Positions 55,567-64,000 of a stretch of 64,000 nucleotides of DNA are shown here, piece after piece. Every line of letters begins with the position of its first letter. Positions within the stretch are counted from its first letter, which is position 1. This DNA comes from Litoditis marina (lineage: Eukaryota; Nematoda; Chromadorea; Rhabditida; Rhabditidae). The stretch spans positions 25,837,413 to 25,901,412 of the forward strand of contig OZ038434.1 in assembly GCA_964036275.1 (NCBI GenBank), read 5' to 3'. Position numbers and translations under genes: made by a program. The notes under the pieces were generated by a model that was not told the DNA's origin, searched no databases, and saw nothing but the letters and a program-made list of their open reading frames with translations.

Positions 55567-56407
55567 CCAATACCGATTTATATTTTTAATTCGAACTAAC
55601 GAGGCTAGTTCGCATATGGTTCTCACGCTTTCAAAGAAGGACGATTATGCGGTCCAATCTCAACGCTTTGAACTGCAATGCATTTTTCAACTGCAGTTTA
55701 AAGGAGCCGCGGGATTGGTCTACATAATCGTCCAGCTTCAGCTATTTGGCGCGCGCAATGATATTTTTAGGTACCCCGGGGTACCTAAACTAGCTTTCCA
55801 TTTTGCCCTCCAGTAACTATCTCAGTTTTGCTCTCCTTGTATAATTAATGAGTAGTGTTTTACTTTTGGACCATTCTGACAATTCTATCGATCATACGAT
55901 TCTATCGATCATAAGCATCGTGTTCTTGTATAATAGTTTCAATTTTATAGCTTTTCTTTTAATTTGAATATGAAATTGATATAACGTTACTCTTAGAGCA
56001 AATAAAGAAGAGGATACGAGATAGCATTGTAGTTTGTAGTCCAGAAACATTCAAAAACAGATCAATGTTTATTGGAAATACTATGAGGAAATCGTCAGCC
56101 GCCAACACATTCTTCTTATTAGAACTCTCAAAACGATCTGGAAAAGAAACAATAACAGTTTTTTGTTCATTTCCGATCGAAACCATGTTTTGTTAACTTC
56201 CAGTTCAGCAAAACAAAAAAGTTCCTCTTCGATCACGTACCCATGTTTTTTTTTGATACAGTAAAGACAGAGTTGACGTTTTCAAAAATTTCGGAGAATT
56301 GACCTCTATATTTGTATTACTGTAAGACTCTACCAAAGGTGAGTACAGCTGCAACAAGAGAAAACGCGAAAACGTTCACGTTCACTACATTGTGTTTCCA
56401 ATTCTAA
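55567..56407. other. Spacer between satellite and flp-18
   Basis: This is A/T-rich unique sequence. It holds a small palindromic element (55637-55735). It also holds a minus-strand open frame of 75 codons at 55959-56186 that I do not recognise and do not call a gene. No RNA gene is seen. Confidence 0.6.
55637..55735. mobile_element. Small palindromic (MITE-like) element, copy 2
   Basis: The left arm GGACGATTATGCGGTCCAAT is the imperfect inverse of the right arm, which reads ATTGGTCTACATAATCGTCC and ends near 55733. The centre pairs TTTGAACTGCAATGC with TTTCAACTGCAGTTTAAAGG. The arms and the central sequence resemble the element at 18561-18690 inside the transposon. The two copies define a short, strongly foldable, non-coding element family. 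Confidence 0.62.
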
Positions 56408-56413
56408 TTTATT
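56408..56413 (-). terminator. flp-18 poly(A) signal
   Basis: Canonical AATAAA on the minus strand lies about 65 nt beyond the flp-18 stop codon, so the 3' UTR would be about 80 nt. This is a normal length for a nematode transcript. Confidence 0.7.
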
Positions 56414-56438
56414 GTTCACATGAAAGTGACGTGAGATT

Positions 56439-56455
56439 CACGTGATATTCACGTG
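56439..56455. promoter_or_regulatory. Two CACGTG E-boxes 11 bp apart
   Basis: CACGTG starts at 56439 and 56450, between the flp-18 stop codon and its poly(A) signal, and so lies in the transcribed 3' UTR. CACGTG is the core site for bHLH factors of the MXL/MML/HLH-30 type. It may also be only a local simple repeat. Confidence 0.35.
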
Positions 56456-56477
56456 GGTATTTACCTCGTACGATCAA

Positions 56478-56562
56478 CTACTTGCCGAAACGCAAAACGC
56501 CGGGCACGCTCTTCTTGAAGATATACCGTGACATGTCCAGATCGGAAGATCGCTTCTCGAAA
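56478..56562 (-). CDS. flp-18: flp-18 exon 7 (last)
   Basis: It begins after TTTGCAG and completes a Ser codon, then encodes FEKR, the spacer [13 protein letters not shown] and [10 protein letters not shown], followed by TAG. The final peptide is released at KK and needs only removal of one Lys before amidation of the Gly. Confidence 0.92.
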
Positions 56563-59500
56563 CTGCAAATATCGATTTTGCGTGAAAAACACGTGAAATG
56601 CACGTGAAAAGCACGTGATTACGCGAATACGGCCACTGTTGGAAACCTTGTGCTCTTCTATAGGAAGTTACAGAAGCTTCGTTGTAGTTTGATTGCGAAA
56701 CATTGCCATAATTAACCAATTTCCACCGCTAAACAGCGGAATCAAACTACAAACACAGCCAGTTTAGTATGAAAAATAGAAAACCAAATGAAAAGCTTGC
56801 CATTTCCCTATTTTTTCGATGTTTAATGAACAAACCTAGAATCTTCGCTGTCTCTCTTTCCGAAACGGAGGACTCCGGGCATGGCTCGCTTGCCGAATCT
56901 GAAACATTCCAGCAGTCCAATCAACGTCGAAATTTCACTCTCAATCTCATGTTCGCGTTGTTTCACTAGTAATTTTGGTGTTTTCCGACTTATCTGTTTC
57001 GTTTTCATAACATTGACATTATAGAAGTCTATATGTACAAAATGTATAATATTCATAGTTTAACTTATACAAACTTTCCCAGATATTCTACATGACTCAA
57101 TGTTAATATTGAAGAGTCGAAAAATAGATGTTTTCACTAGCACCACTAATTCAGAATTCCAATAACAGCTTACTGTGGAAGTCTACGTATAAATGGAATA
57201 AACTATATTTACCTCAATACTCCGGGCATCTGCCTTTTACCGAAACGCAACACGCCGGGAACACTTCTCTTGCCGAATCTGAAACATAAAAAATCGATAA
57301 TACAATCGATAATGATTAAAAAGAAGCCTATGTAGTGTATGCTAGAATACCTCGAATTCAACTCAATCACAGAATGAACTTTCCCAGATTTATTGATTTG
57401 CAACTCGTCAATTAGTTTCAGTGTCGAACTGAACAAGTATTATATGTGTTTTTTAATAGTTTTGGGATACTTGATAATTCGCGTTAATTACACAAGATTC
57501 CAATATATTCTACCGTATGAAACTGGCGGAAGTTCTTTTGATTGACATTACTTTAATTAAAACAAACTTAGACACTGACAGCCCCGAAATTGAGTGGGTG
57601 ATGTGTTACAAATTGGGAAACACGTCATTTTTGCTATAGTGTTCGAAAAACGTTTTATCACGGTATTAAAGCCCGTTTTACCTAATCACGATTATCTGAA
57701 TCATATTAGCTAGAACTCGATTCTGTGACCTCACCAAAACTAGTCTGGTCCCCAAGTTGTAACACAACTAGTATTTCCGTCAATTAGTACTTTACACCAC
57801 TTTTGAGAGATTTCTCCACGTCTTGACACCCTTTCATGCAAGTTTTGAAGACTGAAAACTTTCGGAGAAAAACTAACCTGAGCACTCCGGGAATGTCGGA
57901 TCCGTCTTTCTTTCCGAATCGCAGCATTCCGGGGGGACTGCGTTTTCCGAAACGGAGCACGCCTAGAAAAATGATTATATGAACGGGAGGATTGAAAATG
58001 ATGTAAATACATACATTTTGTTGTGAAGTGCACAATTTATACTTTTCATGGGTGTAGCAGTACCATAGAGTTGAAATTTCTCTAGACTCTTCCACTAGAT
58101 TGATCGTTTACCGTTGACAAAACTGTCTCGACCTATAGCCTTTGCGTCTGCCTTCTTCTCTCAAATCTTCAGCAAACCTCGAAAAACGTGACAAAAAACG
58201 TGTTTCACATTTTTATCCAGTCTCCACCGACCTGGAACGCTTTTCTTTTCGTTTTCGTATGCTCGTTTGCCGAATCGGAGCACTCCGGGCATCTGCTTCT
58301 TCTGCATGGCGTTCTCGCGGACATCGAAGTCCAAACTTCGCTTGCCGAACCTCAGCACACCCGGCATGGTCCCGTCCATATCTGACACAGAAGAATATGA
58401 AGATACCGTAACCAAATACTATTATACTAACTATTTAACGAAATTAAGCCATTAAGCGCATCATGAAAGAAACTGTCACACCAAAACTCAGTGTTACAGT
58501 AATCTTCTAGCCACATCAGAAGTCGGTGTTACCGTAACCCGCCACACCTCTTTTTGCACTGAAATGTCCTTCCGGGTCGAGTCGTTGAGCATTCAGATAG
58601 GCCAGTGCGTCCATTATGTCCATATCGGAATCCGAATAAACTGAAAGACAAATAATGTGTTTTTATAACAAGAGTGAAAACATTAATGTAATTCACTGTG
58701 TTTGTAGTTCAATCTCACCCCGTTTTAGTGTTCATTTGAACACTAAGATGTACCTTCGAATCAAACTACAACTCAATTATACAGTCTAAAGTACAGAAAA
58801 TACTACAGTAGTTACAAGCACGTTTTTAAAGGTTGTATATGTCTCGTAGATAGTCTCTTAGTTTTTTAAATGTCATTCGTTCAATCCTACTTTTACGATT
58901 TTCATTGAGTCATAACTCGATCAAAAACGTGAGTTTGCGTGAGAAAACATGAGATTACCAACACGTTAGTCGTCCCTTACTTTATATTGCTTCCACTATT
59001 CTTAATCTCTCTGGAACGTCAGTTCAATGAGCGAAATACCCCAGGGCGCCATTTCAACTGAGATGTCATTGACCGAAAAGACTGCTCGCAAAACGCGCTC
59101 CACTCGCAAAAAGTGCGCTCCATTGACAATTTCTGGCGCCAACGCCGACAATTCATTTGAAAATGACAGTTGCGCGGGCGCGAACTGACAACTTCAACGA
59201 ATTCCAGAAAGTCTCCAGGGACTGCTTTGGAGCAGAAGCAAAAATGATAGAAAACACACGTCATCTTTGTTCGAGAACGACTTCACGTGGTTCACGTGGG
59301 ATTTTGGTGGCAAATGAACCATTACCGCCTAGAAAACGGACTAGTTTACGACCATATCGTTGTCTCTTTTTCTGAGGTCCAATTTTACGTTTGAAAATTC
59401 AGTCCAAATATTTTCAGAGTACCTATTTTATAGCTTGCTTGTATTCAGTTTGCGTGCGCGAACCTACTAGTTTGCCTATTGCAAATTTATCTTTCTTTGA

Positions 59501-60293
59501 TTCTCATTTGTATACATTTCAACCCCCGTGAACCCTAATCCCAACTGTTTCAAAGTGCGTGGAAAACGTGAATACTCTAGTCTGGAAGTGTGACAACCAT
59601 AGCCCAGTAAAACGTTCGTCTATGAATTATTGGGCAAACTTTGATCTCAGACCCAGAAACCTATCCACAAACGTTTTTCAGACTATAAACATTCAGTTGA
59701 ATTTATTCCTGTGTACTGTAATAGGTCATAAATGTTTTGAAATGAAGGTGTATAATTATGTATGTTGCATGCAACATGTAGTTCTCGCCTACTGCCATCG
59801 ACGAGTTGATCATTTTGACATCCTCATTTTGTACCATTGAGGTTTTTTGTATTGAATATTATTAATTATTGTTGTCGAATCATTTGCCTGCCTAACCTAT
59901 GCCTTGTAACCAGCCTGATCCACTGAATGCACTAGTTCATCATTAAATTATAAGAAAAACTAGGAGATTGAAATTATTATACAAAACCATGTTGCTTGTA
60001 TAAACAAGCTACTCTATCTGTTAATATCGGGCGACTTCAATAGTTTATAAAGGAAAAAAGTCCAAAGGAAAGAGAAATGAAAAGAGGGAGAGTGAGAGAT
60101 AATTTTATTACTGCTCATTCACCTTACAAGTACTGTTGAGCATTTTGTGTTTGTGTTATTATGATTATTCTTATTATTGAATAGTTTTATATTATTATCG
60201 ATTAATTCGCCTACCTATTTCTTGTCCCTGGGCGGCGACCAGCGTCAAAGCGGAAGCCACGAAAAGACACATTGAAGCCGCATTGCACGGCAT
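56478..60293 (-). CDS. flp-18: FMRFamide-like neuropeptide precursor FLP-18, seven exons
   Basis: Exons on the minus strand are 60293-60215, 58640-58548, 58381-58232, 57962-57878, 57278-57213, 56898-56836 and 56562-56478. They sum to 621 nt (206 residues plus stop) and join in frame at every junction. Residues 1-21 are a signal peptide (hydrophobic [14 protein letters not shown], cut likely after VAA). An acidic spacer ends in KR at residue 57. Then follow [28 protein letters not shown] (after AYENEKK), [43 protein letters not shown] and a final SVPGVLRF. Each is followed by Gly for amidation and by KR, KK or, last, a single K. The PGVLRFamide signature and the order, including a DxDGxMPGVLRF peptide first and a [10 protein letters not shown] peptide last, match C. 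elegans flp-18. There the peptides are made by EGL-3/EGL-21-type processing and act on NPR receptors including NPR-1, NPR-4 and NPR-5 in feeding and locomotion. Receptor use here is inferred. Confidence 0.93.
56563..56835 (-). other. flp-18 intron 6, with three phased E-boxes
   Basis: This 273-bp intron runs from donor GTTTGTTC to acceptor TTTGCAG. CACGTG occurs at 56590, 56601 and 56612, each exactly 11 bp apart, close to one DNA turn, so the three sites lie on one face of the helix. They could be an intronic enhancer or a short tandem repeat. Confidence 0.7.
56836..56898 (-). CDS. flp-18: flp-18 exon 6
   Basis: This 63-nt exon starts in the second half of the LR|F motif (AG|A splits the Arg codon). 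It encodes [15 protein letters not shown] and DSEDS. Both flanking introns are phase 2, so the exon is a self-contained module. Confidence 0.92.
   Translation of the reverse strand: MRQASHARSPPFRKERQRRF
57213..57278 (-). CDS. flp-18: flp-18 exon 5
   Basis: This 66-nt exon has acceptor TTTCAG and donor GAG|GTAAAT. It starts at the Arg|Phe split of one peptide and ends at the same split of the next, encoding [15 protein letters not shown] and QMPGVLR. Its design is the same as that of exon 6. Confidence 0.93.
57279..57877 (-). other. flp-18 intron 4
   Basis: A 599-bp intron from donor CAG|GTTAGT to acceptor GTTTCAG. No coding or RNA feature is seen inside it. Confidence 0.85.
57878..57962 (-). 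CDS. flp-18: flp-18 exon 4
   Basis: This 85-nt exon has acceptor TTTCTAG and donor CAG|GTTAGT. It completes [11 protein letters not shown], begun in exon 3, then encodes the atypical [11 protein letters not shown] and the start of [18 protein letters not shown] has Met in place of the usual Val and is followed by KK rather than KR. Confidence 0.92.
58232..58381 (-). CDS. flp-18: flp-18 exon 3
   Basis: This 150-nt exon has acceptor TGTCAG and donor CCAG|GTCGGT. It encodes [14 protein letters not shown], the spacer [25 protein letters not shown] and [10 protein letters not shown]. It begins by completing the Asp codon GAT with the last base of exon 2. Confidence 0.93.
58548..58640 (-). CDS. 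flp-18: flp-18 exon 2
   Basis: This 93-nt exon has acceptor CTTTCAG and donor GAG|GTGTGG. It encodes the N-terminal propeptide [20 protein letters not shown] followed by [10 protein letters not shown], whose KR releases the first amidated peptide. Both flanking introns are phase 1. An alternative donor TACG|GTAACA about 14 nt further on would shift the frame and is rejected. Confidence 0.88.
58641..60214 (-). other. flp-18 intron 1
   Basis: This 1574-bp intron has donor ATAG|GTAGGC and acceptor CTTTCAG. A G/C-richer patch at about 59035-59330 contains GGCGCC boxes, repeated CGCTCCA motifs and two CACGTG sites (59284 and 59293). Open frames across it lack a signal peptide or peptide motif. 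Long first introns often hold enhancers; none can be named here. Confidence 0.75.
60215..60293 (-). CDS. flp-18: flp-18 exon 1 (signal peptide)
   Basis: This 79-nt exon encodes [20 protein letters not shown] followed by AQGQEI and one base that completes Val with exon 2. The hydrophobic core, the AA-type cleavage site, the consensus donor and the exact phase match to exon 2 support it. An in-frame TAA lies six codons upstream of the first ATG. Translation could instead start at the second Met (residue 8), which leaves a more typical signal peptide. Confidence 0.82.
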
Positions 60294-60298
60294 TGACC

Positions 60299-60305
60299 CT
60301 GGAAT
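60299..60305 (-). promoter_or_regulatory. Possible trans-splice acceptor upstream of flp-18
   Basis: On the minus strand ATTCCAG ends five bases before the first ATG. Nematode spliced-leader sites are often this close to the start codon, but the pyrimidine tract is weaker than the TTTTCAG consensus. A cis acceptor from an upstream non-coding exon, or no acceptor at all, is also possible. Confidence 0.3.
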
Positions 60306-60402
60306 CGGTTACTGTGAAAACGGGTTACTGTAGGAATGCGGTTACTTCAGAAGTAGGGCTACTGTAGGAATCGGATACTGTAACAAAGGGTCACTGTAGA
60401 AA
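60306..60402. repeat. Six-unit TACTGT tandem repeat next to the flp-18 start
   Basis: Degenerate units of 16-17 bp based on GGGTTACTGTAGGAAT begin at about 60306, 60322, 60339, 60356, 60372 and 60388. Motifs of the TACTGTAG type are common in Caenorhabditis non-coding DNA. The repeat abuts the start codon of flp-18, so it sits in the proximal promoter or 5' UTR. Confidence 0.75.
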
Positions 60403-60810
60403 CCAATAATTGTCAAGAAGAAGAAGAATTGAGAAGATATGATAAAGTTCAGAGAAACTATAAAACTCAGACTTTTTTGAGTAAACGAAGAGTATCGGAA
60501 GCTACGCTAGTTTTGAAGTTGGAAGTCGAAACATAATGAAACTGAAAAACACACAGAGAAAGTTGGATACATCGTATGAGCGCGAAATCGCGTGAGTCTC
60601 AAATATAGTTAGCAAACATAATGAGTATTTTGAGCAATTATATATGCGTGTTGTGACATTAGGTAGTTATTTGTGGCTAAATACGACCTCTTTCCTTATT
60701 CAGAAAAACCTAAAGTGGCTTTGTTACGCACGTCAGACGGCTTTTTCAGCAGCCTGCAATATTTATGAAAATACGGAAAGAAGTTCAGAAATTAGTCTTC
60801 CTTCTAAAGC
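60403..60810. other. flp-18 upstream region, no gene seen
   Basis: A/T-rich sequence without convincing coding potential, presumably part of the flp-18 promoter. No element can be identified with confidence. Confidence 0.45.
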
Positions 60811-60966
60811 TTAAGAAATGGAGAAAAAGAGAAAAGACAAAGAGAAATAGATATAGAGATACAACGAGAGAAAAAAGAAAGCAGACAGAAAGAGAAAGAG
60901 TAAGAGAGAAAGGGAGAGATAAAGATAATCGAGAGAGAGAAAGACAAAGAAAGAGAGGGAAGGATA
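60811..60966 (+). repeat. Purine (GA/AAGA) tract
   Basis: About 155 bp of nearly pure A and G on the + strand, made of irregular GAGAAA and AGAGAG units. It produces a spurious Lys/Arg/Glu-rich frame on + and a Ser/Leu-rich frame on minus. It may adopt triplex structure, and GA tracts also mark some nematode promoters. Confidence 0.85.
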
Positions 60967-61580
60967 ACATTTGTCTTAATTGAGATCTTAGATGTCTATC
61001 GTGGCTTTTATCCAGAGGCTGAAACCTTGGACCTCGGCTAATTTCCTTCCATCGGTTAGTTTGGGGACACAAATTGGTCGAAAAACGAATTACAGGATAG
61101 GACCATCGAATTCGAAGAAAGGAAGAGAGTTGGCATGACGTTTTTAGGAGAAACTTTGAGGATGAAACTATAAACATGATTATTTACATAAATGTGATAA
61201 TATAACACCAATTTTCTAACTTTTTCGGACATGTTTTTAAATTGTTACAAAAACTCGAGAAAAGAGATTGATAAGAAATAATCACACTCTTAAGCTGAAT
61301 CCTCAAACCATTGTGAACGTGCTCAAATTCGTTGGCTGGCTCCACACTCTCTCAATTCCATACGCTGTCTCGCGTCAGAGACAACGAGAGACCATTGGAA
61401 AACCGGAGGGTGCAGACGTGCTACCGTCCTCGAAAGTGGCGAAAGAAGCTATGCGGATGTGATGTTGTTTTATTGACTACTGTAGAATATATAGCAATAT
61501 TGGTCGCAGTTTGAGTGACACTGACACCCTAAATTGGAAACAGGCCACGCCCCTTTTCAACCGCCAACTTATATGAAAAA
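60967..61580. other. Unassigned intergenic sequence
   Basis: Short overlapping + frames at about 61268-61514 lie in a slightly G/C-richer patch. They lack recognisable domains and clear splice partners, so I call no gene. Confidence 0.4.
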
Positions 61581-61597
61581 GGGGGGGGGGGGGGGGG
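61581..61597 (+). repeat. G17 homopolymer
   Basis: Seventeen consecutive G follow five A and precede an AGAAAAAAG purine stretch. Runs of this length can form G-quadruplexes. In C. elegans such G tracts are unstable without the DOG-1/FANCJ helicase. The exact length may be affected by sequencing error. Confidence 0.9.
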
Positions 61598-61735
61598 AGA
61601 AAAAAGAAAGAGAGAAAAAAGACAAACATCAAGGACCTATTAGAGACATAGGAAGTTTTCAGAATTACTAATGTTCGGGAACATTTCTTGTTTCAAGAAA
61701 GAGCTCTCGAGAGAAAGAAAGAGGAAGAGAGAGCT
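61598..61735 (+). repeat. Interrupted purine-rich patches
   Basis: GA-rich runs at 61598-61625 and 61697-61733 flank mixed sequence, including GAGCTCTCGAGAG. No other feature is seen. Confidence 0.6.
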
Positions 61736-64000
61736 TATGTCGTAGCAAAATTAACGAAGTGGTGAATCACTTCAACTTTCTGAGCTTCCTGTTTGACATT
61801 TGTTCCGAATGCTGAACTGAATGATGAATATATGGAATCTAAAGTAATGTTGCAAAACGAAGAGTCACACTTAATCACAAGTATCTTTCACGTATAACGT
61901 ATTCATGTGTTTTCCCCTCTCTGCAATCTGAAAATTTGTAGATCAAACGTAGTGATCTACTTCAAGAAAGTTAGAGGCTCTCTAAATCTCCACAAGTTGA
62001 TAGGCTACCTGGTGGATTTCAAAGATATAATGCTCGTGAAAATGTTTCGATAATGCACTGCTTCGTGAAATAATGAATCAAATTGAGGGAAGAACCATAC
62101 TGTATAAACACGTTATAATACCTTGTTTTGTACTACAGTGAGTACCTTTTGCAAAAACAGAAATCCTCTAAATGAATGTTCAACATAGCAGGGTATCTAT
62201 AAATCAGGGTGGTCCATCAGGCTATATATACCCCCGGAGGGCAAACTAAATTTACGTGAGGGCGTCTTTTGACAAAGTTTTCGTTTCGCCCTCGCGCAGT
62301 GACGTTTTTCAATTCCGCCAAACGGTTGGATGCAATTTGCTATCATTTGATGACAGAATCGGATGGGGGAACACGCGTAATTAGAATCCGAAACGAAGTT
62401 AAGGGATTCTATCTCCTACTGATTACTTCCTCCTATATACACTATTTATAGTGGGGACAAAAAGAACACATCCAAACTTTTCAAGTTTCTTGAACACGAA
62501 AGAAAAAATGCGTTCACACGTACACGGTTTGCTTACGTTTACAACTTTAATGTACTTTGAACTCGACCCAAACTTTCCCTATTCCGAAAAAAACGTAATA
62601 TAAGTTCGTGGTGTATTGTTTGAAAGATGTTAAAATATTGATTTTTCAGAATAAAGGCGTCAATTAACGTTTTATTCGTTTGTTCTGTTTTCTGTTCGTG
62701 CGAGGGTGTTGCTATTTAATGGTCGTAAAACCCGTGCAACAAATTTGTAATCCAAATATAATTAATTGAAGTGGTCAACACGCTTCTTTCAACGGAATTC
62801 TATGTTTTGAAACGAAAACCGAGTTATTCGGGAGTAACCATGAGTTTCTCAAAGAAAGTTTCTACGTTTTAGTTGCAGAAACTACGAAATTTTTGTTGAA
62901 GAGATTGAAAGCATCTCTCGAGCAAAATCCTACTGTGGCGTTCCAATGGTTCTCGGTACGATTTGGGAGCAGTTTTCAAATTTACAGTCGTTTTGAACGG
63001 AAATCTAGAAAACAAAAAACATCATGGGAACAGAGACTATTATGTTCCGAAAAAAAATTGGAAACAACGATCTCCATGATAAAAATGAGCGAATTTGTCT
63101 TTTTGTATTGAAAGGAGAGTAGGCGTGTTATGAAAATGACGTTTTAAACTGACGATTTACTAAACTTCGACTAGTTAGCATAGAGTTTACTCGGCCTGTT
63201 ACGTGCTTTAGTAGGTCATATTCCCACGTTCCGAGTAGATCATCCTACGCTGGATTCTAGTAGTTTCTCGGTTCAGTACACTTTATAACCCACGCGATCA
63301 CCTCCGGAGCATCTCATTAGCTGATTTATATTAATATTGTGCAATGGTGATCACGGAATATGATTGTCAATTCGGTCATGAGAGGCTCCTGAGCCCTGCT
63401 GGCATGTTTGAGGTGAGGAGCGCTCAGGGTAGAATTACTGTACAGTGAAGAACTTTCGAGTTGAGTTGAGCCATGAAGCTAAGTGTGCTGTGTATATACT
63501 GTTAGTTCAGTCACGTGAAACATGTTGAACAACGCAGAACTCAGTAACGTGCAATAACAAAGTGCACGATGCCTCATTAGAATGCTGACTTTACGTTGCA
63601 ATTTATTTGATTTCTAGTATACGCATGCTTTCTTAGGCGACGGGTGTACAAAACTGGAGTTGGGAGCTCGTGAACAAACTCAAGCGTTAATTGTGCAAAC
63701 ACCTTGAATAGGAACTCCGTTTATTTTTTCAAAACTCTTTGATCTCTCCCTCTTTCAAGAAATTTGAGGGTAAAAAGCATGAGCTAACGATCATTTGACA
63801 TTTCGCGCAACTTTTGGCTTCCGTTTCAATTTGCGTTTAAGCGGAAGCATTACGTAGATGCATGCACGTGGAAGGTAGTTGGGGAGTTTGATCTACGGAG
63901 AGTTCACTATGTGAGACGAGTTCAGGTTCACCTAAGAACTTCCATATACAATATGATCTACTGATAGTTCTTTCTGGGAGAGTGAAGATCTCACGTTCAT
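61736..64000. other. Upstream intergenic sequence, no gene recognised
   Basis: A/T-rich sequence with open frames below about 75 codons, and none with known motifs. No tRNA or rRNA signature is visible. It may be distal regulatory DNA of flp-18 or of a gene beyond the window. Confidence 0.4.

Noticed and set aside
689..55570. Dozens of minus-strand open frames of 60-198 codons in the satellite
   Set aside because: All are register copies of the same 168-bp monomer. The period is a multiple of three, so frames persist passively, two different frames are open at once, and ends follow the monomer variants. No start context, splice sites or known domain.
55959..56186. 75-codon minus-strand frame between the satellite and flp-18
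   Set aside because: A/T-rich, no recognised motif, no flanking splice signals that extend it.
58142..58455. Plus-strand open frames over flp-18 exon 3
   Set aside because: They are antisense shadows of the peptide-coding exon, and the minus strand carries the repeated PGVLRFGKR motifs.
59019..59264. Alternative first exon of flp-18 ([17 protein letters not shown] start)
   Set aside because: The hydrophobic stretch is short, no consensus donor gives the required phase, and the exon at 60215-60293 fits better in signal peptide, donor and phase.
60785..61177. 130-codon minus-strand frame with Ser/Leu-rich end
   Set aside because: The second half is only the complement of a GA tract, and the first half has no known similarity.
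61268..61514. Overlapping plus-strand frames in a G/C-richer patch
   Set aside because: Two frames are open together, the first lacks an ATG, and no partner exons or motifs were found; too weak to call.
62893..63111. 72-codon plus-strand frame
   Set aside because: It begins at a non-ATG codon and has no recognisable motif.

Overview
The window is eukaryotic and looks like a rhabditid nematode, most likely Caenorhabditis or a close relative. The evidence is a seven-exon gene whose spliced product is a clear FLP-18-type FMRFamide-like neuropeptide precursor, worm-style introns ending in TTTCAG or similar, and short TACTGTAG-type dispersed repeats. The species cannot be fixed from the sequence alone.

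Positions 1 to 55566 are one enormous tandem satellite with a 168-bp monomer, roughly 300 copies, running off the left edge of the window. Each monomer carries a perfect 26-bp palindrome with GACGTC sites and a TATAAAA motif. The array is cut by two clean insertions that left its phase intact. The first is a 3771-bp DNA transposon (16644-20414) with 39-bp terminal inverted repeats and a TA target duplication. The second is a 390-bp fragment (23281-23670) with a 10-bp target duplication and an 8-bp-repeat tail, as expected of a LINE or SINE. The array is organised into higher-order repeats: 336-bp A/B dimers and duplicated blocks at offsets such as 1008, 1344, 2184 and 2856 bp. Some monomers have lost exactly the palindrome. 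The open frames that fill the array are by-products of the 168-bp (56-codon) period and are not annotated as genes.

Positions 55567 to 64000 are unique sequence. The only gene I can support is flp-18 on the minus strand (start codon at 60293, stop at 56478). Its seven exons total 621 nt, encode 206 residues, and fit together in phase. The protein has a signal peptide and nine amidatable PGVLRF/PGMLRF-type peptides. A poly(A) signal lies just past the stop, CACGTG clusters lie in the last intron and downstream, and a six-unit TACTGT repeat lies just before the start codon. A small palindromic element near 55637-55735 has a relative inside the transposon. From 60400 to 64000 there is A/T-rich, probably upstream regulatory sequence with purine tracts and a G17 run, and no gene that I can recognise.

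The least expected observation is that the end of the transposon shares several ordered motifs with the satellite monomer. This raises the possibility that the satellite was born from the end of such an element.
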